A stretch of 64,000 nt of DNA from Bacteroidota bacterium (GTDB lineage Bacteria; Bacteroidota; Bacteroidia; Bacteroidales; Cfx3-03), in assembly GCA_013390605.1 (NCBI GenBank), contig JACAUB010000001.1:3345721-3409720 (forward strand). The letters are read 5' to 3'. The translations under genes and the position numbers were made by a program. The notes under the pieces were generated by a model. The model searched no databases. It was not told the origin of the DNA and saw only the letters and a list, made by a program, of their open reading frames with translations. Shown piece by piece: positions 1-7,810 of this stretch. Each line of letters begins with the position of its first letter. Positions within the stretch are counted from its first letter, which is position 1.

Positions 1-151
1 CATTGAAATACTAATGTCTACTCAGAAAATCAAAGCAATAAATTTCAATTCCCTTTATTTATGTAATATTTTAATATCAATATAAAAAATTGTAGTTATT
101 GATTTCTACCATCTTCAACTACAATTTATTAAAACTAAAAAAATTAAAGTT

Positions 152-186
152 AAATAGCTCTGTTTATATTGGAAACAGAGCTATTT
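152..186 (+). terminator. Perfect 14-bp hairpin, probable terminator of the upstream unit
   Basis: The left arm at 152-165 (AAATAGCTCTGTTT) is the exact reverse complement of the right arm at 173-186, with a 7-nt loop. The stem starts with A residues and ends in T residues, as in many Bacteroidota terminators, but no long T-run follows. On the opposite strand the flank is T-rich, so it could work in both directions. Confidence 0.6.
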
Positions 187-228
187 GTAAGAAAATTTCA
201 AACGTATTTCATCTAAAATCAGACAAAA

Positions 229-236
229 TATGTTTG
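229..236 (+). promoter_or_regulatory. Possible Bacteroidota -7 element (TATGTTTG)
   Basis: TATGTTTG matches the Bacteroidota -7 consensus TAnnTTTG and lies between the hairpin at 152-186 and the gene starting at 316. There is no exact TTTG at the usual spacing; the nearest is TTTC at 207-210. The call is therefore weak. Confidence 0.3.
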
Positions 237-315
237 AAAAATAAAAAAAACATAAATACTGATTAAATTAAAGATTAATCAGTTCTTTAGAATAATTGTT
301 AAAATCTAAAAGAGA

Positions 316-1245
316 ATGTCAATACACATAAGCGTTGTAACACCGGTATATGGCTGTGGAACAACATTGATAGAATTATATCTTAGGTTAAAACAAACAT
401 TAGAAAGAATAACCGATGATTTTGAAATAATACTGGTAAATGATGCAAGTCCGGATGGCGCATGGAAAACGATTTTAGAACTAGGAGAAAAGGATAAAAG
501 AGTAAAAGGTATTAACTTTACCCGCAATTTTGGACAACATTATGCAATTGCGGCAGGACTAAATCATGCTACAGGTGATTGGTGTGTGGTAATGGATTGT
601 GATTTGCAAGATCAACCTGAGGAGATTGAAAAGCTTTACAAAAAGGCTTTAGAAGGACATGAAATAGTTTTTGGGATGAGACATGAAAGAAAAGATACAT
701 TCATAAAGAAACTTGGATCCCTAATATTTTTAAAAGTCTATAATCTTTTTGTTGACTTTAAACTAACAGATACCAAAAGTGCTAACTTCAGCATTATTAG
801 CAATAAGGTTCTTCAATCGTATAAGGCAATAGAAGAACAGTATAAAACATATGATCTCATAATCCGCTGGTTGGGGTATGAAATAGAAAATGTAGACATT
901 GAACATTGTAAAAGGCCTGTAGGTAAATCTTCATACAATTTTAGCAAATCGGTTTCGCATGCAATCAATAGTATTGTATCGCAATCAAACAGACCATTGT
1001 TAATGTCAATTAAGCTAGGTTTCATTATGGCAACTACTTCATTTTTGATAGGAATTTATTTTATAATTGAACATATATTTTTTCTAATCACTGTTGAGGG
1101 CTGGACAAGCACAATGGTAAGTCTGTTTTTTGTTTCAGGGTTGCTCTTTGCAAATCTTGGTCTATTAGGATTGTATATAGGGAAAATATTTGATGAAACA
1201 AAAAAACGTCCCTCGTACCTTATCAGCGATAAAATTAATCTATAA
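316..1245 (+). CDS. GtrB/ArnC-like polyprenyl-phosphate glycosyltransferase (GT2)
   Basis: This is a family 2 glycosyltransferase of the DPM1/GtrB/ArnC type. Members move a sugar from a nucleotide donor to undecaprenyl phosphate on the cytoplasmic face. The GT-A domain fills residues 1-230, with VTPVY near residue 9, VNDASPDG at 41-48 and the metal-binding DCDLQD at 94-99. Two membrane segments follow at about 235-260 and 270-295, which is the GtrB/ArnC topology. At 309 aa the length is normal. It is followed by a hairpin terminator and a 517-bp gap, so it may be transcribed apart from the next operon. It is a close paralogue of the gene at 2869-3813; both share the NFGQHYAI segment. The sugar cannot be told from sequence. 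Confidence 0.85.
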   Translation: MSIHISVVTPVYGCGTTLIELYLRLKQTLERITDDFEIILVNDASPDGAWKTILELGEKDKRVKGINFTRNFGQHYAIAAGLNHATGDWCVVMDCDLQDQPEEIEKLYKKALEGHEIVFGMRHERKDTFIKKLGSLIFLKVYNLFVDFKLTDTKSANFSIISNKVLQSYKAIEEQYKTYDLIIRWLGYEIENVDIEHCKRPVGKSSYNFSKSVSHAINSIVSQSNRPLLMSIKLGFIMATTSFLIGIYFIIEHIFFLITVEGWTSTMVSLFFVSGLLFANLGLLGLYIGKIFDETKKRPSYLISDKINL

Positions 1246-1295
1246 TATTCTGAGTTAGATATTCTATATCGCATAGAATTTTCAAAAAGCTTAAA

Positions 1296-1356
1296 AGTAG
1301 AAACAAATATTTCTACTAAAAATTTTGCAATTGGTTAATGCAAAATTTCTTTTATC
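1296..1356 (+). terminator. Double hairpin terminator after the first glycosyltransferase
   Basis: Two adjacent hairpins are present. AGTAGAAA (1296-1303) pairs with TTTCTACT (1310-1317). AAATTTTGCA (1320-1329) pairs with TGCAAAATTT (1339-1348), which is followed by CTTTTAT. The second has the A-start/T-end arms and T-rich tail expected of an intrinsic terminator. Confidence 0.65.
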
Positions 1357-1363
1357 GAATACC

Positions 1364-1478
1364 CGTTGAATGAATTAATTTGAAATATGATCAAAACTAA
1401 TTGATTAGGATTTCAAGCCGTAGGAATCAAACATGTTAAGTATTTGATAATCTATCAGTCGAAATTTAATTCACCCAA
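1364..1478 (+). repeat. MITE-like repeat, copy A (about 115 bp, terminal inverted repeats)
   Basis: This segment is repeated in inverted orientation at 25603-25716, with roughly four-fifths identity by eye and only a few single-base gaps. Its ends are inverted repeats of each other: TTGAATGAATTAATTTGA at 1366-1383 against the complement of TCGAAATTTAATTCACCCAA at 1459-1478. No reading frame is conserved. Size, structure and dispersed location suggest a miniature mobile element, but I cannot see a clear target-site duplication. Confidence 0.6.
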
Positions 1479-1682
1479 GGCGTTTATCTAATTTATATTT
1501 TCAAAAAAGTTGGTGAGCTAAAATTAAATAGATTCCAATGTCCTCTAATAAACCACTACTGCATCTTCTAAAATCTGCCAAAACATTATTTCTACTTAGT
1601 TATTATCGAGACATTCTATTTATATACAAAATACTCTTTAATTCTCACAAATAATACTATAAAATTTAGTCTAACTCATTAC

Positions 1683-1704
1683 ACGTTATTACTAGTAATA
1701 ACGT
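1683..1704. promoter_or_regulatory. Perfect 22-bp palindrome
   Basis: ACGTTATTACTAGTAATAACGT is identical to its reverse complement over all 22 bases. It sits 58 nt before the ATP-grasp gene. A perfect palindrome with no loop suits a dimeric DNA-binding protein better than an RNA terminator, but no regulator can be assigned. Confidence 0.4.
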
Positions 1705-1762
1705 CATAAGCTATTAGCATATTATTTATTAACTTAGAATTATTGTAATTTCAAATTTCCAT

Positions 1763-2872
1763 ATGAAAAAGATTGCAATTATTGGAGCGAGCTATTTACA
1801 ACTACCACTTGTAAAAAAAGCAAAAGAGATGGGGATTGAAACACACTGTTTTGCATGGGAAAAAGGAGCTGTTTGTAAAGATGTTGCTGATTTTTTTTAT
1901 CCAATATCAATTATTGATAAAGAACTTATTCTTAAAGAGTGTAAAAAAATAAATATTAATGGTATTACATCAATTGCTTCAGATGCAGCAGTTAGTACAA
2001 TTTGTTATGTTGCTCAAGAAATGGGATTATCTTCAAATAATTATAAGGATGCGTTGGTAGTAACCAACAAGTATCTCATGAGGAAATGCTTTGAGGAACA
2101 CAAAGTCAATTCACCATTATTTAGAATAGCAGAAGAAAATATTGCAACAGATCAATTTCGTTATCCTCTTATAATAAAGCCAACAGATCGATCTGGAAGC
2201 CTTGGTGTTATGAAAATAGATAACGAAAATGAATTAAACGAAGCTGTAACCCGCGCAAAAAAAGAATCCTTTTCAAAACAAGCGATAATCGAAGAATATA
2301 TCACGGGCTCGGAAGTAAGTGTTGAAACAATTTCTTGGCAAGGGAGACATTTTATTTTAGCAATTACAGATAAGGTTACTACTGAAAAGCCTTATTTTGT
2401 CGAATTGGAACATCATCAACCAAGTAAAAAAAGTAAATATATACTTGAAAAGGTTAAATCAGAAACATCAAAAGCACTATCGGCTTTAAATATAAATTAT
2501 GGAGCAAGCCATGCCGAATTCAAGATAACCCCAGAAGGTGAGATTTTCATAATTGAAGTAGGAGCTCGAATGGGAGGTGATTTTATAGGCTCTGATTTAG
2601 TACAACTTTCTACAGGATATGATTTTTTAAAAGGAGTTATTGAATGTTCTTTGGGTTATTTTGAAGAGCCGGTGTTTAAAGAAAAAAAATATTCTGGAGT
2701 GTACTTTTTATGTGAAGAAACAAAACGACTACTTCCAATTATACAAAATAGCAGCAATTACAAAGAAATAGTTTCAGCTAAGATTACTGATCTAAACTTG
2801 CGTACAATTCAGTGTAGTGCCGATAGAAGTGGCTATTTTCTTTATCAAGGAGAAAAACGATTTGAAATATGA
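1763..2872 (+). CDS. ATP-grasp ligase (carboxylate-amine ligase type)
   Basis: This 369-aa protein has the ATP-grasp layout. An N-terminal Rossmann-like preATP domain begins with IAIIGASYLQLPLV near residue 4. A nucleotide-binding segment IIKPTDRSGSLGVMKI lies near 137-152, and the Mg-binding strand IEVGARMGGDFIGSDL near 268-283. Relatives (PurK, carbamoyl-phosphate synthase large-subunit-like, BacD-type) activate a carboxylate as acyl phosphate and join it to an amine or another nucleophile. In this operon it may couple an amino acid or other carboxylate to an amino sugar, but that is inference. Its stop overlaps the next start by 4 nt (ATGA), so it is coupled to the second GtrB-like gene. 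The substrate is unknown. Confidence 0.75.
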   Translation: MKKIAIIGASYLQLPLVKKAKEMGIETHCFAWEKGAVCKDVADFFYPISIIDKELILKECKKININGITSIASDAAVSTICYVAQEMGLSSNNYKDALVVTNKYLMRKCFEEHKVNSPLFRIAEENIATDQFRYPLIIKPTDRSGSLGVMKIDNENELNEAVTRAKKESFSKQAIIEEYITGSEVSVETISWQGRHFILAITDKVTTEKPYFVELEHHQPSKKSKYILEKVKSETSKALSALNINYGASHAEFKITPEGEIFIIEVGARMGGDFIGSDLVQLSTGYDFLKGVIECSLGYFEEPVFKEKKYSGVYFLCEETKRLLPIIQNSSNYKEIVSAKITDLNLRTIQCSADRSGYFLYQGEKRFEI

Positions 2873-3813
2873 AGAAAGTTCATTTATCCATTGTATCGCC
2901 GGTATACAAAGCTGAGAATATTGTAGAAGAACTCGTAAAAGAGATTATTCAGAACGTTTCAAAAATAACTGAAGATTTTGAGATAATATTGATAAATGAT
3001 GACTCACCAGATAACTCCTGGGAAAAAATACAAGAGGCATGTATCAAGGACCCAAGAGTAAAAGGAATAAAATTAAGTCGCAATTTCGGCCAACATTATG
3101 CAATCTCAGCCGGTTTTAAATATGCGAATGGTAAATGGATTATTCTTATGGATTGTGACTTACAAGATAGGCCTGACGAAATACCTAATTTGTATAAAAA
3201 AGCTCAAGAAGGATACCACATAGTTTATACACGTAGACAAAAAAGACAAGATAGCTTTTTTAAAAAATTATCGTCAACATTATTTCATAATGTTTTCTCC
3301 TACCTAAGTGGAAGTAAATCAGATAAAAATTTAGCAAATTTTGGAATATACAATCGTATTGTTATTAATGAATTTAACAAAGTAGGCGATTATTATCGAT
3401 CTTTTTTTACAATCATGAATTCGCTTGGTTTTAGAAAATGTTTAATTGACGTACCTCACTCTGAAAGATTCGAAGGCAAATCTTCATACACTTTTTCTAA
3501 ACTATTAAAATTATCTTTCGACATCATTTTATCTAATACAAACAAACCCTTAATTCTTACGGTTAAATTAGGTATTTTTATGTCGACAATGTCAATATTT
3601 TTTGCATTCTACAATTTAATTTTATATTTAACAGGACATGTTAATGTTCCGGGATTTACTAACACCATAATTTCTATTTGGCTAGTAGGTGGTCTGAATA
3701 TCTTCATATTAGGTGTCGTTGGACTTTACGTAAGCAGAATTTTCGATCAGGTAAAGGGTCGTCCAATATTCATTATTGAGGAACTCATAAACATAAATGA
3801 CAAAATCGTATGA
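2869..3813 (+). CDS. GtrB/ArnC-like polyprenyl-phosphate glycosyltransferase, second copy (GT2)
   Basis: This 314-aa paralogue of the protein at 316-1245 has the same layout: GT-A domain with LINDDSPD near 40, DCDLQD at 95-100, the shared NFGQHYAI block, and two C-terminal membrane segments at about 235-260 and 275-298. It probably loads a sugar onto undecaprenyl phosphate. It overlaps the ATP-grasp gene upstream and the epimerase gene downstream by 4 nt each, so the three are very likely co-translated. The paired small SMR proteins two genes further on fit a role in flipping the lipid-linked sugar, as ArnC works with ArnE/ArnF. Confidence 0.85.
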   Translation: MKKVHLSIVSPVYKAENIVEELVKEIIQNVSKITEDFEIILINDDSPDNSWEKIQEACIKDPRVKGIKLSRNFGQHYAISAGFKYANGKWIILMDCDLQDRPDEIPNLYKKAQEGYHIVYTRRQKRQDSFFKKLSSTLFHNVFSYLSGSKSDKNLANFGIYNRIVINEFNKVGDYYRSFFTIMNSLGFRKCLIDVPHSERFEGKSSYTFSKLLKLSFDIILSNTNKPLILTVKLGIFMSTMSIFFAFYNLILYLTGHVNVPGFTNTIISIWLVGGLNIFILGVVGLYVSRIFDQVKGRPIFIIEELININDKIV

Positions 3814-4805
3814 AAACAAAAACAATAATCCTTTTTGGAGCAACAGGAACTGTGGGGGGGTATACAGCCTTAGAACTAATTGCCGCTGGTTATAATGTGA
3901 TCGCAGTTGGTCATCGAAAATCTGATAATGGATTTTTTAAAGAAATGGGAGCCGTCTACTATTCAGTAGACATTACAAAAAAAGAAGATTTTAAAAAATT
4001 ACCTGAGCATAATATTTTTGCTGTTATACATTTTGCTGGAAGTATGCCAGCAAGAATGGAAACTTATAATCCCCAAGAGTATATTGACACAATAGTTTCA
4101 GGAACTCTAAATATATTAGACTATACGCAATCGGTATCTGCTGATAGGATTATTTTTTCGCAATCGATATCTGATGTTGCTTATGCTTGTGGCACTACCA
4201 ACCCAATTCCTTCAGACATAATAAGTAAATTTCCTTTAAACGATGATCATTCCGTATATTCCATTTGTAAAAACACTGCTGTAAATTTTATAGAACACTA
4301 TTATCATAAATATGGAATAAAAAGATTTATCCTCAGACTTCCTAATATCTACTTATATCACCCAAATCCTTTTTATTATGTCGATGGGATAAAGAAATGG
4401 CAATCATATCGGTTGTTAATAGAAAAAGCTCGCAAAGGTGAAACAATAGAAATATGGGGCGATCCTACCTGCAAAAGAGATATCATTTATATAAAAGATT
4501 TCACGCAAATTGTCCTTAAATCGCTTACGGCAAATGTTGATGGTGGGATGTATAATGCTGGAACAGGAATAGAGGTTTCATTAGAAGAACAAATAAAAGG
4601 GATTGTCGAAGTTTTTACTGAAGATAAGCGTTCTGATATCATCTATAAAAAAGATAAACCTGATTCCCCTCAATATATTTTTGATATATCAAAAACGATG
4701 AAGGAACTAAACTATATCCCTAAATTCGACTATATGGCTTATTTACTAGATATGAAAGATGAAATGACTAAACAACGCTTTTCTAAATTATGGGGAAAAG
4801 AATAA
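3810..4805 (+). CDS. NAD-dependent sugar epimerase/dehydratase (extended SDR)
   Basis: This 331-aa extended short-chain dehydrogenase has the Rossmann motif GATGTVG at 10-16 and a YxxxK catalytic pair in HSVYSICKNTA (near 151-160), with an upstream FSQS segment supplying the usual Ser/Thr. Such enzymes epimerise, dehydrate or reduce nucleotide sugars. In this operon it probably supplies the sugar donor for a GtrB-like transferase. The bases coding for the NAD-binding glycine loop include a run of seven G (3854-3860), unusual in this AT-rich DNA and a possible slippage site; the frame is intact here. The exact reaction cannot be assigned. Confidence 0.75.
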   Translation: MKTKTIILFGATGTVGGYTALELIAAGYNVIAVGHRKSDNGFFKEMGAVYYSVDITKKEDFKKLPEHNIFAVIHFAGSMPARMETYNPQEYIDTIVSGTLNILDYTQSVSADRIIFSQSISDVAYACGTTNPIPSDIISKFPLNDDHSVYSICKNTAVNFIEHYYHKYGIKRFILRLPNIYLYHPNPFYYVDGIKKWQSYRLLIEKARKGETIEIWGDPTCKRDIIYIKDFTQIVLKSLTANVDGGMYNAGTGIEVSLEEQIKGIVEVFTEDKRSDIIYKKDKPDSPQYIFDISKTMKELNYIPKFDYMAYLLDMKDEMTKQRFSKLWGKE

Positions 4806-5131
4806 AAATATTTCTTTATCTTATTGTGATTAATCTATATTATTCACTAATTTCTATAGCAACAAAAACAACATCAAAATATGAAATTGGAAGTTTCCGG
4901 TTTATTGTTGGCTATGGAGTTGTTATTGCAATGCTGTTTGTTTACGCACTTTTTTGGCAGCAGGTATTAAAAAGAGTTCCTTTATCAACTGCTTTTATGT
5001 TTAAAGGGAGTAGTATTATTTTCATCTTACTAATTTCTTTTTTTATTTTCAACGAGACTGTAACTATCTTTAATATCATGGGTTGTATTATTATAGGTGC
5101 AGGCATTTCATTAATGTTTAAAGTAGAATGA
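4790..5131 (+). CDS. SMR/EamA-like small membrane protein, first half of an ArnE/ArnF-like pair
   Basis: This 113-aa protein is almost entirely hydrophobic, with four predicted membrane helices. Its last helix region (FNIMGCIIIGAGISLM) is typical of the small multidrug resistance/EamA half-transporter fold. It overlaps the epimerase gene by 16 nt and the next gene, another protein of the same size and type, by 4 nt. Two unequal four-helix SMR proteins in tandem beside a GtrB/ArnC-like transferase match the arrangement of ArnE and ArnF, which flip undecaprenyl-phosphate-linked aminoarabinose. I infer a heterodimeric lipid-linked sugar flippase; drug efflux is the alternative. Confidence 0.65.
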   Translation: MGKRIKIFLYLIVINLYYSLISIATKTTSKYEIGSFRFIVGYGVVIAMLFVYALFWQQVLKRVPLSTAFMFKGSSIIFILLISFFIFNETVTIFNIMGCIIIGAGISLMFKVE

Positions 5132-5466
5132 GTATATTTATCCTTATTGTTGTTTTCAGTGTATTAATAGCATCGATATCACAGATTTTTTTAAAGAAAA
5201 GTAGCATGATTAGTCATACTTCATTTCTTAAAGAATATTTGAATTATCGGGTTTTTATTGGATATACGTTACTGGTTATATCTGTTTTTCTAAATTTAAT
5301 CGCACTGAAATATGGGGTCCGAGTAAAGGATATGCCAATAGTAGAATCTTTAAGTTATTTCTTTGTACCATTATTATCGTATCTATTTCTACAAGAGAAA
5401 CTAACTAAAAAGAAAATGTTAGCAACAGGAATTATATTTACAGGAATATTTGTTTTCTATTTATAA
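5128..5466 (+). CDS. SMR/EamA-like small membrane protein, second half of an ArnE/ArnF-like pair
   Basis: This 112-aa protein has four membrane helices. It ends with an EamA-type segment (PIVESLSYFFVPLLSYLFLQ, then ATGIIFTGIFVFYL), in which the P...S......L....L.E pattern is typical of EamA/SMR proteins. It starts inside the stop of the preceding SMR gene, so the two should be made in equal amounts as a heterodimer. It is the last gene of the tight cluster that begins at 1763. The inferred role is translocation of an undecaprenyl-phosphate sugar to the periplasm. Confidence 0.65.
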   Translation: MSIFILIVVFSVLIASISQIFLKKSSMISHTSFLKEYLNYRVFIGYTLLVISVFLNLIALKYGVRVKDMPIVESLSYFFVPLLSYLFLQEKLTKKKMLATGIIFTGIFVFYL

Positions 5467-5623
5467 GAACCTAGATTGATTGACAATTTTTCACTTTAGT
5501 ATTTTCATTCAATTTATTAATTACATGTTCATAAGCTAAATCCACAAGATTAGCGTTATGGCCACAATCTACATTATTATTGATTGGTTGTGATATAAGC
5601 AGCATTACGAATTAATTAACGAC

Positions 5624-6373
5624 ATGGACTATAATCCTTTCACACTTGAGGGTAAAACAATATTAATTACGGGTTCTTCATCTGGTATAGGAAGAGCTAC
5701 TGCCATAGAATGTTCGCGACTTGGTGCCAAAATTATCATCAGTGGCAGAAATGTAGAAAAGCTAAATGAAACGATGGCTTTACTTGATGGCAATGGGCAT
5801 TTACTATTTCCGGCAGATCTTACAATCCAATCTGAAATTGATGATTTGATAAATAACTTACCTTCATTAGATGGTATAGTAAATAACGCAGGAATGATGC
5901 ATACTGTTCCATTCGCATTTATAAAACCTGAAGTTTTAAATACAATCTTTACAGTAAATTTCTTTGCTCCAATATATTTATGTCAACAATTAGTTAAGAA
6001 AAAGAAATTCAGAAAAGATGCATCAATCGTATTTGTTTCTGCAATAGATGGACCAATCACTGCTCACATTGGAAACTCTATGTATGCTGCATCAAAGGGG
6101 GCAGTAACGGCTATGGCAAAGAATATGGCAGTTGATTTAGCCAGTAAAAGAATAAGAGTAAATTGTGTCTTACCGGGAATGACTGAAACATCCTTAATTT
6201 ATTCTGATAATATTACTGTTGAACAACTTAACACAGACATGAAACTGTATCCATTGAAACGATATGGACAACCAGCCGAGATTGCAAAAGCAATTATCTA
6301 TTTTTTATCTGACGCAAGTAGCTGGACTACAGGCGCTAATCTCGTTGTAGATGGTGGATATTCGCTACTATAA
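5624..6373 (+). CDS. SDR 3-ketoacyl-ACP reductase-like protein (FabG type), first copy
   Basis: This 249-aa classical short-chain dehydrogenase has the TGSSSGIG cofactor loop near 17-24, the NNAGMM motif near 87 and the YAASK active-site pair near 150-154. The C-terminal TGANLVVDGGYS segment is normal for FabG-like proteins. It is strikingly similar to the SDR at 7811-8557, in particular in the shared AIEC and GNGHLL blocks. Both are interleaved with an ACP and two KAS III genes. The likely job is reduction of a 3-ketoacyl-ACP made by the neighbouring condensing enzymes. It stands 148 nt before the ACP gene. Confidence 0.8.
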   Translation: MDYNPFTLEGKTILITGSSSGIGRATAIECSRLGAKIIISGRNVEKLNETMALLDGNGHLLFPADLTIQSEIDDLINNLPSLDGIVNNAGMMHTVPFAFIKPEVLNTIFTVNFFAPIYLCQQLVKKKKFRKDASIVFVSAIDGPITAHIGNSMYAASKGAVTAMAKNMAVDLASKRIRVNCVLPGMTETSLIYSDNITVEQLNTDMKLYPLKRYGQPAEIAKAIIYFLSDASSWTTGANLVVDGGYSLL

Positions 6374-6521
6374 AACATATGGGTTAATTACCGACACTAT
6401 GTGGCAGATCTTCAGGAATTAAGATAAATTTATTTTCATCCTGATTATTTAGAAAGTCGCTTATAATAGCATTACAATAAAAAAAACTGTTAATTTGTAC
6501 CTATACTAAAAATTAAAAATC

Positions 6522-6752
6522 ATGGACATCAATCAATTTGTAAAAAACTTTGCTTCTCAGTTTGACGAAACAGATATTGATTCTTTTTTACCTGAAACAA
6601 TATTTAGAGATATTACTGAATGGTCTTCACTAACTGCACTTAGTATAATTGCAATGGTAGATGAAGAATACCATGTAAAACTTACAGGCGATGATATAAG
6701 ATCTTCAAAAACTATTGAAGATGTTTACAATTGTGTTAAATTAAAAATCTAA
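6522..6752 (+). CDS. Acyl carrier protein
   Basis: This 76-aa acidic protein has the helical ACP pattern. The 4-phosphopantetheine site is a Ser in EWSSLTALSIIAMVDEEY (about residues 33-50), where the usual DSL is SSL. Such dedicated ACPs carry a growing acyl chain for special products rather than bulk fatty acids. The stop TAA overlaps the start of the first KAS III gene by 1 nt. Context (two KAS III, two ketoreductases) says it carries a short hydroxyacyl chain destined for a polysaccharide. Activation needs a phosphopantetheinyl transferase from elsewhere in the genome. Confidence 0.85.
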   Translation: MDINQFVKNFASQFDETDIDSFLPETIFRDITEWSSLTALSIIAMVDEEYHVKLTGDDIRSSKTIEDVYNCVKLKI

Positions 6753-7807
6753 TGTCGTTTCTTGAAATTAAAAACGTATCTATAAAAGGTGTTTCAGGCT
6801 GTGTACCTAGTACTACAGATCTGAATGAATCACTTTCTATTTTTACCGGTGAGGAGGCTCATAAATTCATAGAGTCGACGGGTGTGGCAGAGAGACATGT
6901 GTCAAATATCAACACCACAACGGCCGATTTGTGCTTTTATGCAGCTGAAAAATTAATCGGGGAACTCCATTGGGACCCTACAGATATTGATTGCCTAATA
7001 TTTGTAACGCAAACACCTGATTATATTCTTCCCGCAACATCTAATCTTCTACAATTCAGACTGGGATTAAGTCAAAATACTTTTGCATTAGACATCTCGT
7101 CAGGTTGCTCTGGTTGGGTCTACGGACTTAGTGTTATATCGTCTTTACTTTCTTCTGGTAATTTTCGAAAAGGTCTATTGCTTACAGGAGATACTATTTC
7201 AAAAATTTGCTCAGACCTGGACAAAAGTACACAACCATTATTTGGAGATGCCGGTACAGCTACAGCACTTGAGTTCGACAACAAGAGTTCTGGCTTAAAA
7301 TTTCATTTCGGAAGTGATGGAGATGGATACCAAGCTATTATAATACCAGATGGAGGCTTTCGATCGGTCACTTCACCTGATTCTTTTATTACTGAGAAAA
7401 TCGAATCCGGCATATCCAGAAACCGAACGAATCTGATTCTTGATGGGATGAATGTTTTTTCATTTGGAATCAACAAAGCTCCAGAATCTGTTAGAGCATT
7501 GATGGAGTATTATGGTTTAACCGATGAAGAAGTTGACTACTATCTGTTTCATCAAGCAAATCGCTACATGAATGAAAAAATCAGAAAAAAACTAAAAATT
7601 AGTGAACTGAAAGTTCCTTATAGTTTGAGAAACTATGGAAATACCAGTAGCGCGTCTATTCCTATTACCTTAATTAATTCACTAAAAGAAGTTGCACAGA
7701 CGAATCAATTAAATCTCCTTGCATGTGGTTTTGGAGTAGGGCTTTCGTGGGGCTCAGTATATTTCAATACTGAAAATTTATGTATCCCTGAAATTATAAA
7801 TATATAG
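6752..7807 (+). CDS. 3-ketoacyl-ACP synthase III (FabH-like), first copy
   Basis: This 351-aa thiolase-fold condensing enzyme has the full KAS III triad: Cys119 in SSGCSGW, His267 in LFHQANRYM and Asn297 in YGNTSSASIP. FabH-type enzymes join an acyl-CoA (or acyl-ACP) to malonyl-ACP, releasing CO2 and leaving a 3-ketoacyl-ACP. The genes on both sides (ACP, SDR) supply carrier and reductase. It is a paralogue of the protein at 8573-9580, and the pair suggests two separate condensation steps. A housekeeping FabH role is unlikely inside a polysaccharide locus. Its gene lies 3 nt before the second SDR. Confidence 0.85.
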   Translation: MSFLEIKNVSIKGVSGCVPSTTDLNESLSIFTGEEAHKFIESTGVAERHVSNINTTTADLCFYAAEKLIGELHWDPTDIDCLIFVTQTPDYILPATSNLLQFRLGLSQNTFALDISSGCSGWVYGLSVISSLLSSGNFRKGLLLTGDTISKICSDLDKSTQPLFGDAGTATALEFDNKSSGLKFHFGSDGDGYQAIIIPDGGFRSVTSPDSFITEKIESGISRNRTNLILDGMNVFSFGINKAPESVRALMEYYGLTDEEVDYYLFHQANRYMNEKIRKKLKISELKVPYSLRNYGNTSSASIPITLINSLKEVAQTNQLNLLACGFGVGLSWGSVYFNTENLCIPEIINI

Positions 7808-7810
7808 AAA

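Larger units (their letters stand above)
1..315. other. Non-coding leader region before the first gene
   Basis: I find no convincing coding sequence here. The stretch is very AT-rich. It holds one perfect hairpin (152-186), which probably ends the preceding transcription unit, and a possible promoter -7 element (229-236). What lies upstream of position 1 is not visible. Confidence 0.6.
1246..1762. other. 517-bp intergenic region with terminator, MITE-like repeat and palindrome
   Basis: I see no gene here. The stretch holds two hairpins just after the glycosyltransferase gene (1296-1317 and 1320-1348), one copy of a roughly 115-bp repeat with terminal inverted repeats (about 1364-1478) and a perfect 22-bp palindrome (1683-1704). 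The ATP-grasp gene starts 58 nt after the palindrome. Confidence 0.6.
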
